From Vibrio superstes (GTDB lineage Bacteria; Pseudomonadota; Gammaproteobacteria; Enterobacterales; Vibrionaceae), in assembly GCF_003569005.1 (NCBI RefSeq), contig NZ_BCUR01000004.1, forward strand, positions 1,649,111-1,713,110: a stretch of 64,000 nt of DNA, written 5' to 3'. A program made the translations under genes and the position numbers. Of the stretch, positions 27,898-36,671 are shown piece by piece (the first letter of the stretch is position 1; the number at the start of each line of letters is the position of its first letter). The notes beneath the pieces were generated by a model that was not told the DNA's origin, searched no databases, and was given only the letters and a program-made list of their open reading frames with translations.

Positions 27898-28560
27898 TTA
27901 ATCTGCGCACATACCCGAGGCCAAAAATGGAACAATTTGATCGAACATGGCTTCGACATCGGTATTTACTTCAAACTCACTATTGGCGATCTCTAATAGC
28001 GCCTCACTTGAGGCCATAGTGAAAACACACGTCCCCAACGTAAAATGCAATCGCCAAAACAATGTTTCTTTGTCTAGATTTGGATTCGCTTGAATAACAG
28101 CCTGAGTGAACCTATCGAGCACGTGTCCATAACGCGTTGTAATGAACCATCTAAGGTGACCTTGCACATCGCTGTAGCCTCTGCCTACAAGCAGTAAGAA
28201 GCGACTCGCTCCCCTATCAAACTCTTTATCAAGATTGGTTAATGGGGCCTTTAGGGCGTAGAAAACATCTGTCATTGATACGTTCGTAGTTACATCCGTA
28301 AATACATCCGTAGGAACATTCGTACGCAAGTCTAAAGACTCAAGTTCACGTTCAAGCTGTGGCATAAACTCTTCTAAATACCGATCGAGTACCGCTCTGA
28401 TCAGCGTTTTCTTATCCCCAAAGTGATAATTCACCGAGGCAAGATTGACATTGGCTTGGCTGGTTATGGCGCGCAAAGACGTGTCTTTAAAGCCTTTCTC
28501 TGCAAACAAAGACTCTGCGACCTCTATGATCTTCTGTTTTGTTCCCAATCTTGCGCCCAT
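27898..28560 (-). CDS. TetR-family regulator, PsrA-like
   Basis: 220 aa. The N-terminal helix-turn-helix (about 5-60: AESLFAEKGFKDTSLRAIT, VNLASVNYHFGDKKTLI) is very close to Pseudomonas PsrA, the fatty-acid-responsive repressor of beta-oxidation genes. The C-terminal ligand domain has an unusual Thr/Val/Asp-rich insert (around residues 80-100) encoded by short imperfect DNA repeats. The ATG at 28560 with AGGTG upstream is preferred over TTG at 28566. It is the first gene before fadE, with a matching operator directly upstream. Confidence 0.85.
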   Translation of the reverse strand: MGARLGTKQKIIEVAESLFAEKGFKDTSLRAITSQANVNLASVNYHFGDKKTLIRAVLDRYLEEFMPQLERELESLDLRTNVPTDVFTDVTTNVSMTDVFYALKAPLTNLDKEFDRGASRFLLLVGRGYSDVQGHLRWFITTRYGHVLDRFTQAVIQANPNLDKETLFWRLHFTLGTCVFTMASSEALLEIANSEFEVNTDVEAMFDQIVPFLASGMCAD

Positions 28561-28575
28561 ATTCAATCACCTGTA

Positions 28576-28592
28576 TTAAACACACGTTTGAA
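28576..28592. promoter_or_regulatory. PsrA-type operator
   Basis: TTAAAC-ACAC-GTTTGAA contains AAAC-N4-GTTT, the core of the PsrA consensus (G/C)AAAC-N2-4-GTTT(G/C), with 9 of 10 positions. It sits 16 bases upstream of the regulator's start, as expected for autoregulation. Confidence 0.6.
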
Positions 28593-28632
28593 TTTAACAA
28601 GAGCGCAACATGAAAGCAACAACAAAAGACAG

Positions 28633-28649
28633 AAGAGATCTGACCAGAT
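28633..28649. promoter_or_regulatory. FadR-like site upstream of the psrA-fadE operon
   Basis: The minus strand reads ATCTGGTCAGATCTCTT. CTGGTC-N-GA-C matches the FadR operator core at about 10 of 12 positions; one half is weaker. Two fatty-acid regulators may meet here. Confidence 0.42.
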
Positions 28650-28786
28650 CACATTTTAAGCAACGCAAGGGCGATTTAGTTATTTAAAAACAGTGTGTTA
28701 AGAAATCTAGGAAAATAGTTGGGAAGGATCACAAGAAAAATAGAAATTTAATTGAACTCTTTCAGTGAGTCCCAGTCTTATATTAT

Positions 28787-28915
28787 GTAAGCAACAGAGC
28801 AGTATGAATTAGCTTTGAATGAATTCGATTTTTTACTGTTGATTACGACCACTGTTATTTCTTTTGACTCCTATGTTTTGTATAAGCCCAGTCCGATTTG
28901 ATTGGGCTTTTTTTT
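28787..28915 (+). ncRNA. Candidate small RNA ending at an orphan terminator
   Basis: Between the divergently oriented regulator gene and nhaA there is a strong plus-strand terminator but no plus-strand gene upstream of it. A TATTAT at 28781-28786 could be a -10 element, though no good -35 is seen, giving an RNA of roughly 125 nt with a U-rich 3' end as in Hfq-dependent sRNAs. The 5' end is a guess. Confidence 0.35.
28884..28915 (+). terminator. Orphan plus-strand terminator
   Basis: 10-bp stem AAGCCCAGTC / GATTGGGCTT (one G-T pair) with a 6-base loop and eight T. No annotated plus-strand gene precedes it. Confidence 0.88.
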
Positions 28916-28932
28916 GTCCAAATTTTACCCAT

Positions 28933-28964
28933 AAAAAAAGGGAGAGCTCTACAGCTCTCCCTTT
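28933..28964 (-). terminator. Rho-independent terminator of nhaA
   Basis: Stem AAAGGGAGAGCT / AGCTCTCCCTTT with a 4-base loop and a minus-strand T run, 20 bases after the nhaA stop. Confidence 0.93.
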
Positions 28965-28984
28965 CTAATCATCAATTCTTACTA

Positions 28985-30169
28985 TTAAGACTGAGCTTCC
29001 ACTGTTGAAGCTTCGTTCTCAGCCTCTGCCTTCTTTGGGAGCGATACGCTCAGCAAGAAGTAACCTATCACAGCCGCTAGAGTTGAGCCCATCAGGATAC
29101 CCAATCGTGCGTGTGTGTTGAAGTCAGCATTGGCACCCGTAAAGGCGAGTGATGCAATAAACATCGACATGGTAAAGCCGATACCACATAACACAGATAC
29201 TGCGAAGATATGGCGGAAGTCGATACCCGCAGGAAGCTTAGCAACGCCCGCTTTAACCGCTAACCAGCTGAAGCTAAAGATACCCAGTGGCTTACCTACT
29301 AGTAGGCCAAGTGCGATACCCATAGGTAGAGCTGAGCCCAAGGTCGAGAACGAGATCCCTTCTAGTGATACACCTGCATTTGCGAAAGCAAAGATAGGTA
29401 GAATCATGAACGAAGACCATGGGTGCAGTGCATGCTCAAGATGTTTCAGTGGAGAGTGCTCGCCCTTGTTACCTTTTAGAGGGATAGCAAAACCAATTAC
29501 AACACCTGCTAGTGTAGCGTGTACGCCAGACTTAAGAACTGCGAACCAAAGAATCGCACCCACTAATAGGTACCATTTCAATGGAGTCACTTTCTTGTGG
29601 TTCATGAAGAACAGCAAAGCTGTCATCGCAAAGCCGATAGCCAACGCCGTTGTAGAAAGATCACTGCTGTAGAACAGAGCGATAATAACAACAACACCAA
29701 GGTCATCAATAATAGCCAGCGCTAGTAGGAAAACCTTTAGGCTTACTGGTACGCGCTTACCCAGTAGTGCCATGATACCTAGAGCAAAGGCGATATCTGT
29801 AGCCGCTGGAATAGCCCAACCCGCTAGTGCATCAGCATTGCCCATGTTAAACAGTACGTATACTAAAGCAGGTGCAACCATACCACCTACCGCTGCAATA
29901 GCAGGGAAGATAGCAGTTTCACGAGACTTTAGAGCTCCTTCTAGGAGTTCACGTTTTACTTCCAAACCAATGAGCAGGAAGAATAGCGCCATTAGACCGT
30001 CGTTTACCCAATGTTCAACAGACATGCCTAACACGTAAGAATGGAGAGCGCCTTGATAAGCTTCGTTAAGAGGAGAGTTCGCCACAATCATCGCTAGCGC
30101 AGCTGCGATAACAAGGATGATGCCTCCGGCTGATTCCATCTTAAAAAAATCTTTTAGCATTTGACTCAT
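28985..30169 (-). CDS. nhaA: Na+/H+ antiporter NhaA
   Basis: 394 aa with about 12 TM segments. It exports Na+ or Li+ in exchange for 2 H+ for pH and salt homeostasis. The essential aspartates are present in [12 protein letters not shown] and [10 protein letters not shown] (equivalents of D133, D163 and D164), and the N-terminal [10 protein letters not shown] matches the family. The ATG at 30169 gives the usual N-terminus; an upstream ATG at 30205 would run through a perfect CRP-type palindrome. No nhaR gene is adjacent. Confidence 0.95.
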   Translation of the reverse strand: MSQMLKDFFKMESAGGIILVIAAALAMIVANSPLNEAYQGALHSYVLGMSVEHWVNDGLMALFFLLIGLEVKRELLEGALKSRETAIFPAIAAVGGMVAPALVYVLFNMGNADALAGWAIPAATDIAFALGIMALLGKRVPVSLKVFLLALAIIDDLGVVVIIALFYSSDLSTTALAIGFAMTALLFFMNHKKVTPLKWYLLVGAILWFAVLKSGVHATLAGVVIGFAIPLKGNKGEHSPLKHLEHALHPWSSFMILPIFAFANAGVSLEGISFSTLGSALPMGIALGLLVGKPLGIFSFSWLAVKAGVAKLPAGIDFRHIFAVSVLCGIGFTMSMFIASLAFTGANADFNTHARLGILMGSTLAAVIGYFLLSVSLPKKAEAENEASTVEAQS

Positions 30170-30186
30170 ATTTAAACCTATACATT

Positions 30187-30202
30187 TGTGATTCGAATCA
30201 CA
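30187..30202. promoter_or_regulatory. Perfect CRP-type site upstream of nhaA
   Basis: TGTGA-TTCGAA-TCACA matches the CRP consensus at all ten fixed positions and is fully palindromic. It lies only 18-33 bases before the start codon, so it would more likely act in repression or lie within the leader. Confidence 0.65.
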
Positions 30203-30422
30203 CAACTAAGTGGCAGCTAGTCTACCTATTGTTACCGTAAAAAAAATTCGATTCTTTATACTAAACACTTCGGAATATACGAAGTAACAAGTAGGATGCC
30301 TATAGTTGAACCATAACAAAAGGCAAAAAAAAGCCTCTGAGATACTAAAATAATACAAAAAGAATTTAGTCTAACATCCTCCGGGGCAACTCAACCTAGC
30401 CTATATAGAGTAGACCAATAAG

Positions 30423-31538
30423 TCAGTAGCCGATCAATTGAAGATAACCCGTGGCATTGATACTGCCTGAGGCTTCAATTCGACCTGACCATGAAGGTAT
30501 AGAAAGATTTGTCCACTGCTCAAGACGCGACGTCTTAGCCGTCAGAAAAATATTGTACTCAGGCACATTTACCACCCATTGCAAAGGCAGGGTCTTGCCG
30601 TTACTTAAGGTGCTAGAACCAATAGCGTGAATCTCTATATCATCATGCTTAAGTGCTACGTGACCGCCATCGGGTGTGTAAATGTTGCCATAGTTGTAGG
30701 CGTCTATATCTCCATGATGACGAGTTTTCGTCACAGACAGCACTCTTCCATCTTGGAGCCTGAACATAAACTGATTATAGCCCCTTTGATCCTCACCAAG
30801 GATGTCAGTTCCCCATACCTGATTGAACACCGCCATACCAGACACCTCTATAGCTTGATTGCCTATGGTCAGTGTGCCTGAGCTATTAACGTAAGGAGCA
30901 GCATAACCATAGAACGCTCTAGACATCAGCTCGTGAGTTACCTGATAGCCATTTTCTCCCAGCGGGATATAAGGCTTATCCAGACTATTGGCTAGACTAA
31001 TGTCAAACTGATCCGATGAAATGGACAACCGACCCGGCATTGGAAAGCCGGAGAAAGAGCGCAGAGTCCAATTATCGATTGAAAGCTGGTATGGGCGCTG
31101 GCGCATACCGACCAAGCCTATCCCACCTCTCGCAAATCGTTGATCTCGAAACACTTGGTCTGGTGTGGTGACAATGGCTTGAGAGGTATAAATCTGTGGA
31201 GACTCCCAGCCTGTTCCCTGATCTTCAGACATAGAGATTCGAAATAAAAACCACTGCACAAGGTATTCATTGCCTTGGTCATCATTAAGCATGGCAATGT
31301 ATCGCCACACTTCATGCTGAAACTTAGGATGCATTCGAAAATCGTTGGGAAAATTAATTCTAGGACCAGGCAATACCGGCTCAAAGGTATCATCAACCTC
31401 ACTCTCAAGATCTTCTATGGTCAACAGAGGCTGCTGATCTGCGCTCCAAAGTTTATAAATCCCTATCCCCACACCAATAGAAAGTGTCACAAGAATAGTG
31501 ATTAACAAAAATAGACGTTTATTAAAGGTTATTTGCAT
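30423..31538 (-). CDS. AttH/CrtC-like lipocalin-type protein, membrane anchored
   Basis: 371 aa. One N-terminal TM segment (about 8-30) acts as anchor or signal, followed by a periplasmic double beta-barrel of the AttH / carotenoid-1,2-hydratase type (NFPNDFRMHPKFQHEVWRYIA in parts, YLVQWFLFRI, MSRAFYGYAAPYV, AVFNQVWGTDI). No catalytic activity can be claimed. The family name comes from Agrobacterium attH, which also follows an ABC exporter. It is the last gene of the exporter operon, 9 bases after the permease. Confidence 0.8.
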   Translation of the reverse strand: MQITFNKRLFLLITILVTLSIGVGIGIYKLWSADQQPLLTIEDLESEVDDTFEPVLPGPRINFPNDFRMHPKFQHEVWRYIAMLNDDQGNEYLVQWFLFRISMSEDQGTGWESPQIYTSQAIVTTPDQVFRDQRFARGGIGLVGMRQRPYQLSIDNWTLRSFSGFPMPGRLSISSDQFDISLANSLDKPYIPLGENGYQVTHELMSRAFYGYAAPYVNSSGTLTIGNQAIEVSGMAVFNQVWGTDILGEDQRGYNQFMFRLQDGRVLSVTKTRHHGDIDAYNYGNIYTPDGGHVALKHDDIEIHAIGSSTLSNGKTLPLQWVVNVPEYNIFLTAKTSRLEQWTNLSIPSWSGRIEASGSINATGYLQLIGY

Positions 31539-31547
31539 TCTTTCGCT

Positions 31548-34001
31548 CTATAACGCATCACGCAGTGATTTCATCGGTGTACGACGAATCACTTGCAATA
31601 CAGGTATGGCTCCCGCCAACATTAAGGCTCCAACAGTGAGTGCCAATGTACCTAAGTAATCCCATGGAACCACATGCAACTGCATACTCCAGCCAAAGGT
31701 TTTCTTCAAAATAAGTTCTACCACATTGCTCGCGAGCGCCATGCCTAGGGGAATCGCCACACATGAAGACACCAAACCAAATGCGAACAGTTGTGCCCCG
31801 CCCACAAACACCAGTTCTTTTCCTGAGACTCCAAGACAGCGAAGCAAGGCAACATTGCGCAATCTCGACGCCTCGCCAGCAAGAGTCGCGAAGAAGATAC
31901 CAAAGACGGCGACGATCAAGGTTAGGTTGCCTAAGGTATCAGTAATGCCGAAGGTTCTGTCAAAGATCTTCAGCGCCTGCTCGTGAATGGTATTGTTGTT
32001 GACCACCCGCTCTGCCGGCGTTCGATAGATAGAGATTAGTTTCGAGGTCAGGCTATCGGCTTTGGATTTATCGTTGAGCACGACCCCTAAGCCAATGCTT
32101 CCTTGTCCTGGCAGTAACAAGCGCCAGCTATTCTCCGATAACAAGACCTGATCATAGGGGTTTCCATAATCATAATAGACCCCTACCACACGCCATTGCT
32201 GACCAACAGGGGCAGGCAGAGAAATGTAATCCCCGACTCTAATGTTTCGTTTCAGAGACATAGACTCACTGATCATCACGCTACGAGAATGATGTAAGTG
32301 ATGCCAATAGTCTGGAATGGTGACCTTCTCTGATAACGAACTTTTCTCTCCAGCACTATCACCTGTGCTGACAAGATTAATATTGCTATCAAGGGTCACC
32401 AGTTCAGTTTCCCAGCGCTGCCATACTTCTTTCACTTCTGGCTGTTTTTCAAGCCAAGCGGTCATTCTAGGCGCAGCATTGACTGTGGGATGAATATAGA
32501 CATCCGCTGCAAGGCGCTGAGATAGCCACTTATCAGTGGTTTCTCTAAAGCTTCCCACCATAGTTTCAACGCCGACGTTCGCGGTTATCGCTAACATAAA
32601 GGCCATTAGCGCCACACCACGATAGCTCATGGAAGCCGCTGCATCAGCAAAGAACCAACGCGCTCTCACCCAGCGTAGACGATAGGAAAGATAGGTGAAT
32701 AGCTCAAATATGATGTACGGCACTACTAAAGCAACGCCCACCAGCATAAAAGCGAGAATGCTAAACCCAGCATAAACCCCTTCACCAAACTGAAGAATAA
32801 ATACAGCGGCAAATAGACAAACAGCAGACAGTACCGCTTGCCAGAAAAATTCTTTGCCCGCAAAGCGAACTAGGGATAAACGAGCAGTCAGACGAATTGG
32901 CTGTGAACGTATCAAGCGGACTAAAGGCCACGTACAAGAGAGTAAGACCCCCAAGATCGCCATACCCAAGCTTTTAAGGCTCCAAGTCCAGCTCCAATTG
33001 ATCACAAGATCGATACTTGCGTTATAAATAGCGCCAATACTCATAGACACAGCAGGCAGTAATTGATTGGCGAGCATTAAACCCAAAACATTACCTGAAA
33101 GCCAACTCACCACTACCAGAATCACCAACTCTAAACTGAGAGCAGCCACCAACTGCCCACCGGAAACACCTATTTGGCGCAGCACGCCAACAACGGTTTG
33201 CCTTTGAATGAACGAGAGCGACATGGCTTGATAAAAGATGAACAAACCAATTAAGAATGACAGCATTCCCATTGCAGTGAGATTGAGATGGAAGGCTTCA
33301 GTTAGGGAGACCAATTCTGCACGAGTATTTTTACGCAAGCTCATACCCTCAGGGAGCATGGCGCGAATCTTATCCAGCTTTTCTTGGCTCATATTTCCGC
33401 AGCCAATCAAAGAAAAGCCTGTGCCTCTTCTTAGATTACGAGTGACCGCCATATCAACGATAAGGTTGGAGCCCTTAACTAACTTTTGGTGATCCACTAC
33501 AAGAGGGCCTAGCTCTTTGCCGTCATGCAACTTAAGGCGTTGACCCTCTTCCCATCCCATGTACTTCATGTAGGTGTGATTCACCAACACAGGATATGGG
33601 GGCTGCATCATTTTAAGTATTGGGTTTTCTAGAATATTAGTTCTAAAAAATACTTCAGCAGTTGCCAAAGCATCAATGCCTAATAGCTGAACTTCGCTCC
33701 CCTCATCAGTTCGAGTGCGGTAAATATCAAACGGAATACATTGATTGAATCCTTCACGACGCATCTGGACATAGAAGCCCTGAGGAATGGTATTAGAATT
33801 ACTCTTAGATTGGATACGGTAAGGCAAAGGGTTTGAGAAAAGGCGTTCACCGTGTGTATAGGAGAGCTTGGCATGTTGGTTAATGGCTAAAACACCCACC
33901 AATACCGAAATACCAAGGGACAGCCCCAGCCAGACTAAGATCATCTGCAATGGGTGCCGCTTGTAATGACCGAGTAGCGCTTTAGCTATGGGCCATAACA
34001 T
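31548..34001 (-). CDS. FtsX-like ABC permease (10 TM, YbbP/AttFG-like)
   Basis: 817 aa. One N-terminal TM, a periplasmic domain (about 50-240), a three-TM FtsX block (about 255-385), two central TMs (about 395-470), a second periplasmic domain, and a C-terminal FtsX block ending IRRTPMKSLRDAL. This equals two LolC/MacB-type halves in one chain, as in E. coli YbbP (804 aa). The start at 34001 has AAGGAGG 8 bases upstream and overlaps the ATPase gene by 20 bases; an upstream frame to 34058 is rejected. Type VII ABC systems usually extract or export lipophilic substrates. Confidence 0.85.
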   Translation of the reverse strand: MLWPIAKALLGHYKRHPLQMILVWLGLSLGISVLVGVLAINQHAKLSYTHGERLFSNPLPYRIQSKSNSNTIPQGFYVQMRREGFNQCIPFDIYRTRTDEGSEVQLLGIDALATAEVFFRTNILENPILKMMQPPYPVLVNHTYMKYMGWEEGQRLKLHDGKELGPLVVDHQKLVKGSNLIVDMAVTRNLRRGTGFSLIGCGNMSQEKLDKIRAMLPEGMSLRKNTRAELVSLTEAFHLNLTAMGMLSFLIGLFIFYQAMSLSFIQRQTVVGVLRQIGVSGGQLVAALSLELVILVVVSWLSGNVLGLMLANQLLPAVSMSIGAIYNASIDLVINWSWTWSLKSLGMAILGVLLSCTWPLVRLIRSQPIRLTARLSLVRFAGKEFFWQAVLSAVCLFAAVFILQFGEGVYAGFSILAFMLVGVALVVPYIIFELFTYLSYRLRWVRARWFFADAAASMSYRGVALMAFMLAITANVGVETMVGSFRETTDKWLSQRLAADVYIHPTVNAAPRMTAWLEKQPEVKEVWQRWETELVTLDSNINLVSTGDSAGEKSSLSEKVTIPDYWHHLHHSRSVMISESMSLKRNIRVGDYISLPAPVGQQWRVVGVYYDYGNPYDQVLLSENSWRLLLPGQGSIGLGVVLNDKSKADSLTSKLISIYRTPAERVVNNNTIHEQALKIFDRTFGITDTLGNLTLIVAVFGIFFATLAGEASRLRNVALLRCLGVSGKELVFVGGAQLFAFGLVSSCVAIPLGMALASNVVELILKKTFGWSMQLHVVPWDYLGTLALTVGALMLAGAIPVLQVIRRTPMKSLRDAL

Positions 34002-34653
34002 GCAGTTGCCCTCCTTGCAGACGCGCGGTCTTTTCCATATAGGCTGCAACTTTCTCACTGTGTGTCACCAGCAGTAAGGTGCAGTTAAATTCTTTGGTTA
34101 ATGAAGAGAACAAGCGCATCACCGCTTCTGCATTCTTTTCATCTAGGCTACCCGTTGGCTCATCCGCCAAAAGAATCGACGGCTCCATATACAAAGCTCG
34201 AGCGATAGCGGCACGTTGTTGCTGTCCACCAGATAGCTCTTCTGGATATCGGCCCAATAAAGGCATGAGGTCTAAGGTAGCTAATATCTGACGCCACAAC
34301 TGGCTGTTTTCAGGTAGGCCCTTTAACTGGCGGCAAAAGCGAATATTGTCAGCAACGTTAAGTGTGGTTAAAAGGTTATATTGTTGAAAAACATGGCCAA
34401 TGTGATTGCGACGATAGCGAGTACGATTATTCTCTTTGAAATTATGCATGTCGTAATCGTCAAACCAGATTTCGCCAGAGTCGACTTTATCTAGGCCTGC
34501 GATCAGGTTCAGAAGTGTACTCTTACCTGCGCCAGATTCTCCCATAAGTGCTATTTGCTCACCTCTGCCAATCGTTAGATCAGCACCCTGTAATACCGGG
34601 TGAAATTCTCCACCGTCAACAAATCCTTTGCTAACACTTACCAGTTTCAACAT
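33982..34653 (-). CDS. ABC transporter ATP-binding protein (LolD/YbbA-like)
   Basis: 223 aa. Walker A GESGAGKST, signature LSGGQQQRAAIARAL, Walker B ILLADEPTGSLDEK and the H-loop THS are intact. It belongs to the MacB/LolD/YbbA class that powers FtsX-type permeases by mechanotransmission. It is the first gene of the three-gene operon ATPase-permease-AttH-like protein. Confidence 0.92.
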   Translation of the reverse strand: MLKLVSVSKGFVDGGEFHPVLQGADLTIGRGEQIALMGESGAGKSTLLNLIAGLDKVDSGEIWFDDYDMHNFKENNRTRYRRNHIGHVFQQYNLLTTLNVADNIRFCRQLKGLPENSQLWRQILATLDLMPLLGRYPEELSGGQQQRAAIARALYMEPSILLADEPTGSLDEKNAEAVMRLFSSLTKEFNCTLLLVTHSEKVAAYMEKTARLQGGQLHVMAHS

Positions 34654-34820
34654 TAATGGTTACCTTTTACCCATCTTAAGCTCACCTAAATATTCAATCT
34701 CGATAATGAGGGGTATCTTTTGAAAAATATGGTGTATTTTTCAGCAAGATCATGAAAAAGTGAGGGTTTTCTGCAAATAGTATACTCTTATCTATAGGAT
34801 AGAACCAAGCAGGAATCAGG

Positions 34821-36260
34821 ATGAACTCAAAAAAGGTATTGGTGGTTGGCGCGTCTGGCTATGTAGGCTCACAACTTGTACCACTGTTGCTGGAAAAGGG
34901 ACACCAAGTTACTGCTAGTGCTCGAAACCCGATACTGCTGAAAAGCCGGATTACCAACCACCCTGATCTCACGTTTGAAGAGCTAGATTTAGCCAACAAA
35001 CAACGGACGCTGGACGTGGTTAACGATTACGATTTAGTATTCTTCTTGGTGCATGGTATGAACCATGGCCACGACTTTCTTGAATATGAGTTATCACTGG
35101 CTCATCACTTTGCCGATGCACTTAATCAGAACCCTATTGGTCAGGTCATCTACCTAAGTTCTCTGCAGCCTCAAACTGGTGACTCTGAGCACCTTAAAGC
35201 GCGTCGAGAGACGGGCAATATTTTGCGCCAAACCAAGGTACCGATTATCGAACTTCGCGCAGGGGTTATTATCGGTCCCGGTTCCGCCGCCTTCGAGATC
35301 ATGCGCGATTTTGTCTACAACCTACCCGTGCTTATTACGCCAAAGTGGGTAGATTCGCGAGCCAACCCTATCGCACTGCAAAACCTTAATCATTATCTCT
35401 TATCTTTGGTCAATGAAACGCCAACTAATAGTGAGTTTTATGAGGTCGGTGGCCCGGACACCCTCAGCTATCGAGAGCAATTTAAGCGTTTATGTAAGGC
35501 CACCAATAATCGATACCGCCTATTTGCCACTCCCCTACTGACTCCCGGCATGGCTTCGGTATGGCTAGGTTTGGTTACTTCTGTACCCAGTAACATTGGG
35601 CGTGCATTACTCTCGGGCCTAAGCCACGATTTCGTTGCAGACTCTCAAGCAATTCGCACTCGCTTTCCTCAGACTCTTCTTTCGTACCAAGAGATGATCA
35701 CCGATACACTCAGCCATGAAGATGAGTTCGCTCGCGGTAAGGTGTGGGGGTACGACCCTGCGGCTCTAAAACGTTGGCAACCAGGCTATGGTTACTTCCC
35801 GAAACAAGCAGGCGCCAGCATCACCACATTAGAGAGCTCTGAAGACTTATGGAACGTAGTGAAAAAGTTAGGAAGCCCTGAGGAGGGTTACTTCTTTGCC
35901 AATGTTTTATGGCGCACTCGAGAATGGTTAGATCTCTTTGTCGGAGGCGGCCGTCCTAAAAGACGAGTGCCTGAAGGGCCAAACTTAAAGGTCGGTGACA
36001 AGATAGACTCGTGGAAGGTGATTCGTATTAAAGAAAACCAGTTTCTTTCATTGCTGTTTGGCATGAAAGGTCCCGGACTAGGACGCTTGGAATGTACCAT
36101 TATTGACCATGGTGATCACAGAGAGCTAGACGTTCGCGCCTGGTGGCATCCAAAAGGCTTTTTTGGACTCCTCTATTGGTACGCAATGTTTCCTGCACAT
36201 CTGTTTATTTTTAAGGGGATGGTGAGGGCAATTTGTCGGAAAGCTAGAGTCGAAATTTAA
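34821..36260 (+). CDS. NAD(P)-binding SDR protein with DUF2867 domain
   Basis: 479 aa. The N-terminal Rossmann domain carries VGASGYVGSQLVPLLLEKGH and an atypical-SDR layout (YbjT-like, about 1-300). The C-terminal part (about 320-479; WRTREWLDLFVGGG, LRRGR-like FGMKGPGLGRLE, FFGLLYWYAMFPAHLFIFKGM) is DUF2867. The reaction is unknown; in these proteins the C-terminal domain resembles lipid-binding START-type folds (inference). It is monocistronic and divergent from the exporter operon. Confidence 0.8.
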   Translation: MNSKKVLVVGASGYVGSQLVPLLLEKGHQVTASARNPILLKSRITNHPDLTFEELDLANKQRTLDVVNDYDLVFFLVHGMNHGHDFLEYELSLAHHFADALNQNPIGQVIYLSSLQPQTGDSEHLKARRETGNILRQTKVPIIELRAGVIIGPGSAAFEIMRDFVYNLPVLITPKWVDSRANPIALQNLNHYLLSLVNETPTNSEFYEVGGPDTLSYREQFKRLCKATNNRYRLFATPLLTPGMASVWLGLVTSVPSNIGRALLSGLSHDFVADSQAIRTRFPQTLLSYQEMITDTLSHEDEFARGKVWGYDPAALKRWQPGYGYFPKQAGASITTLESSEDLWNVVKKLGSPEEGYFFANVLWRTREWLDLFVGGGRPKRRVPEGPNLKVGDKIDSWKVIRIKENQFLSLLFGMKGPGLGRLECTIIDHGDHRELDVRAWWHPKGFFGLLYWYAMFPAHLFIFKGMVRAICRKARVEI

Positions 36261-36274
36261 AGTGATTAACGACC

Positions 36275-36431
36275 AGCTTTCAGCCTAACTTGCATACACT
36301 GAACACGTCATTGCCGTAGTCTTTTCTGGGTCGGCACCCCGCTGAGCCGGCATCCCGCTGAGCCGGCACCCCGGTCGGTAATTTCTAGACTCTTGAGATC
36401 CCCGATAAGTGCACTCGGGGATGACAAGAAA
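36275..36431 (+). repeat. Intergenic repeat, copy A
   Basis: It contains two full 16-bp units (CCGGCATCCCGCTGAG type) plus a partial one, then the hairpin ATCCCCGA / TCGGGGAT (36398-36422) and TGACAAGAAA. It is about 85-90 percent like copy B by eye. Confidence 0.8.
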
Positions 36432-36447
36432 CAGGCTTTAAGCTACG

Positions 36448-36631
36448 AGCTTCCAGCATAACTTTTCCTACACTGCAAACACTGAACACGTCTTTACTTA
36501 AGTCTTTTCTGGGTGGCACCCCCGCTGGGCAGGCATCCCGCTGGGCCGGCATCCCGCTGAGCCGGCACCCCGGTCGGTAATCTCTAGACTCTTGAGATCC
36601 CCGATAAGTGCACTCGGGGATGACAAGAAAA
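36448..36631 (+). repeat. Intergenic repeat, copy B
   Basis: Same order as copy A but with three full 16-bp units, so copy number of the unit varies. The hairpin is at 36597-36621. The repeat pair fills most of the 398-base space between 36260 and 36659; no gene is seen there. Confidence 0.8.
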
Positions 36632-36632
36632 A

Positions 36633-36671
36633 AGCTATCAGCTATCAGCTATCAGCTATCAGCTATCAGCT
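36633..36671 (+). repeat. Heptamer array AGCTATC x5
   Basis: Five exact tandem copies plus a 4-base partial. The right-hand end runs into the 3' end of the minus-strand gene at 36659 and encodes its last residues and stop codon. Confidence 0.95.

Noticed and set aside
29115..29672. 185-codon plus-strand frame opposite nhaA
   Set aside because: It is entirely antisense to a clear NhaA gene and its translation has no family features.
36275..36671. CRISPR-like array
   Set aside because: The repeats are directly adjacent or differ in length, with no regular unique spacers and no cas genes nearby.
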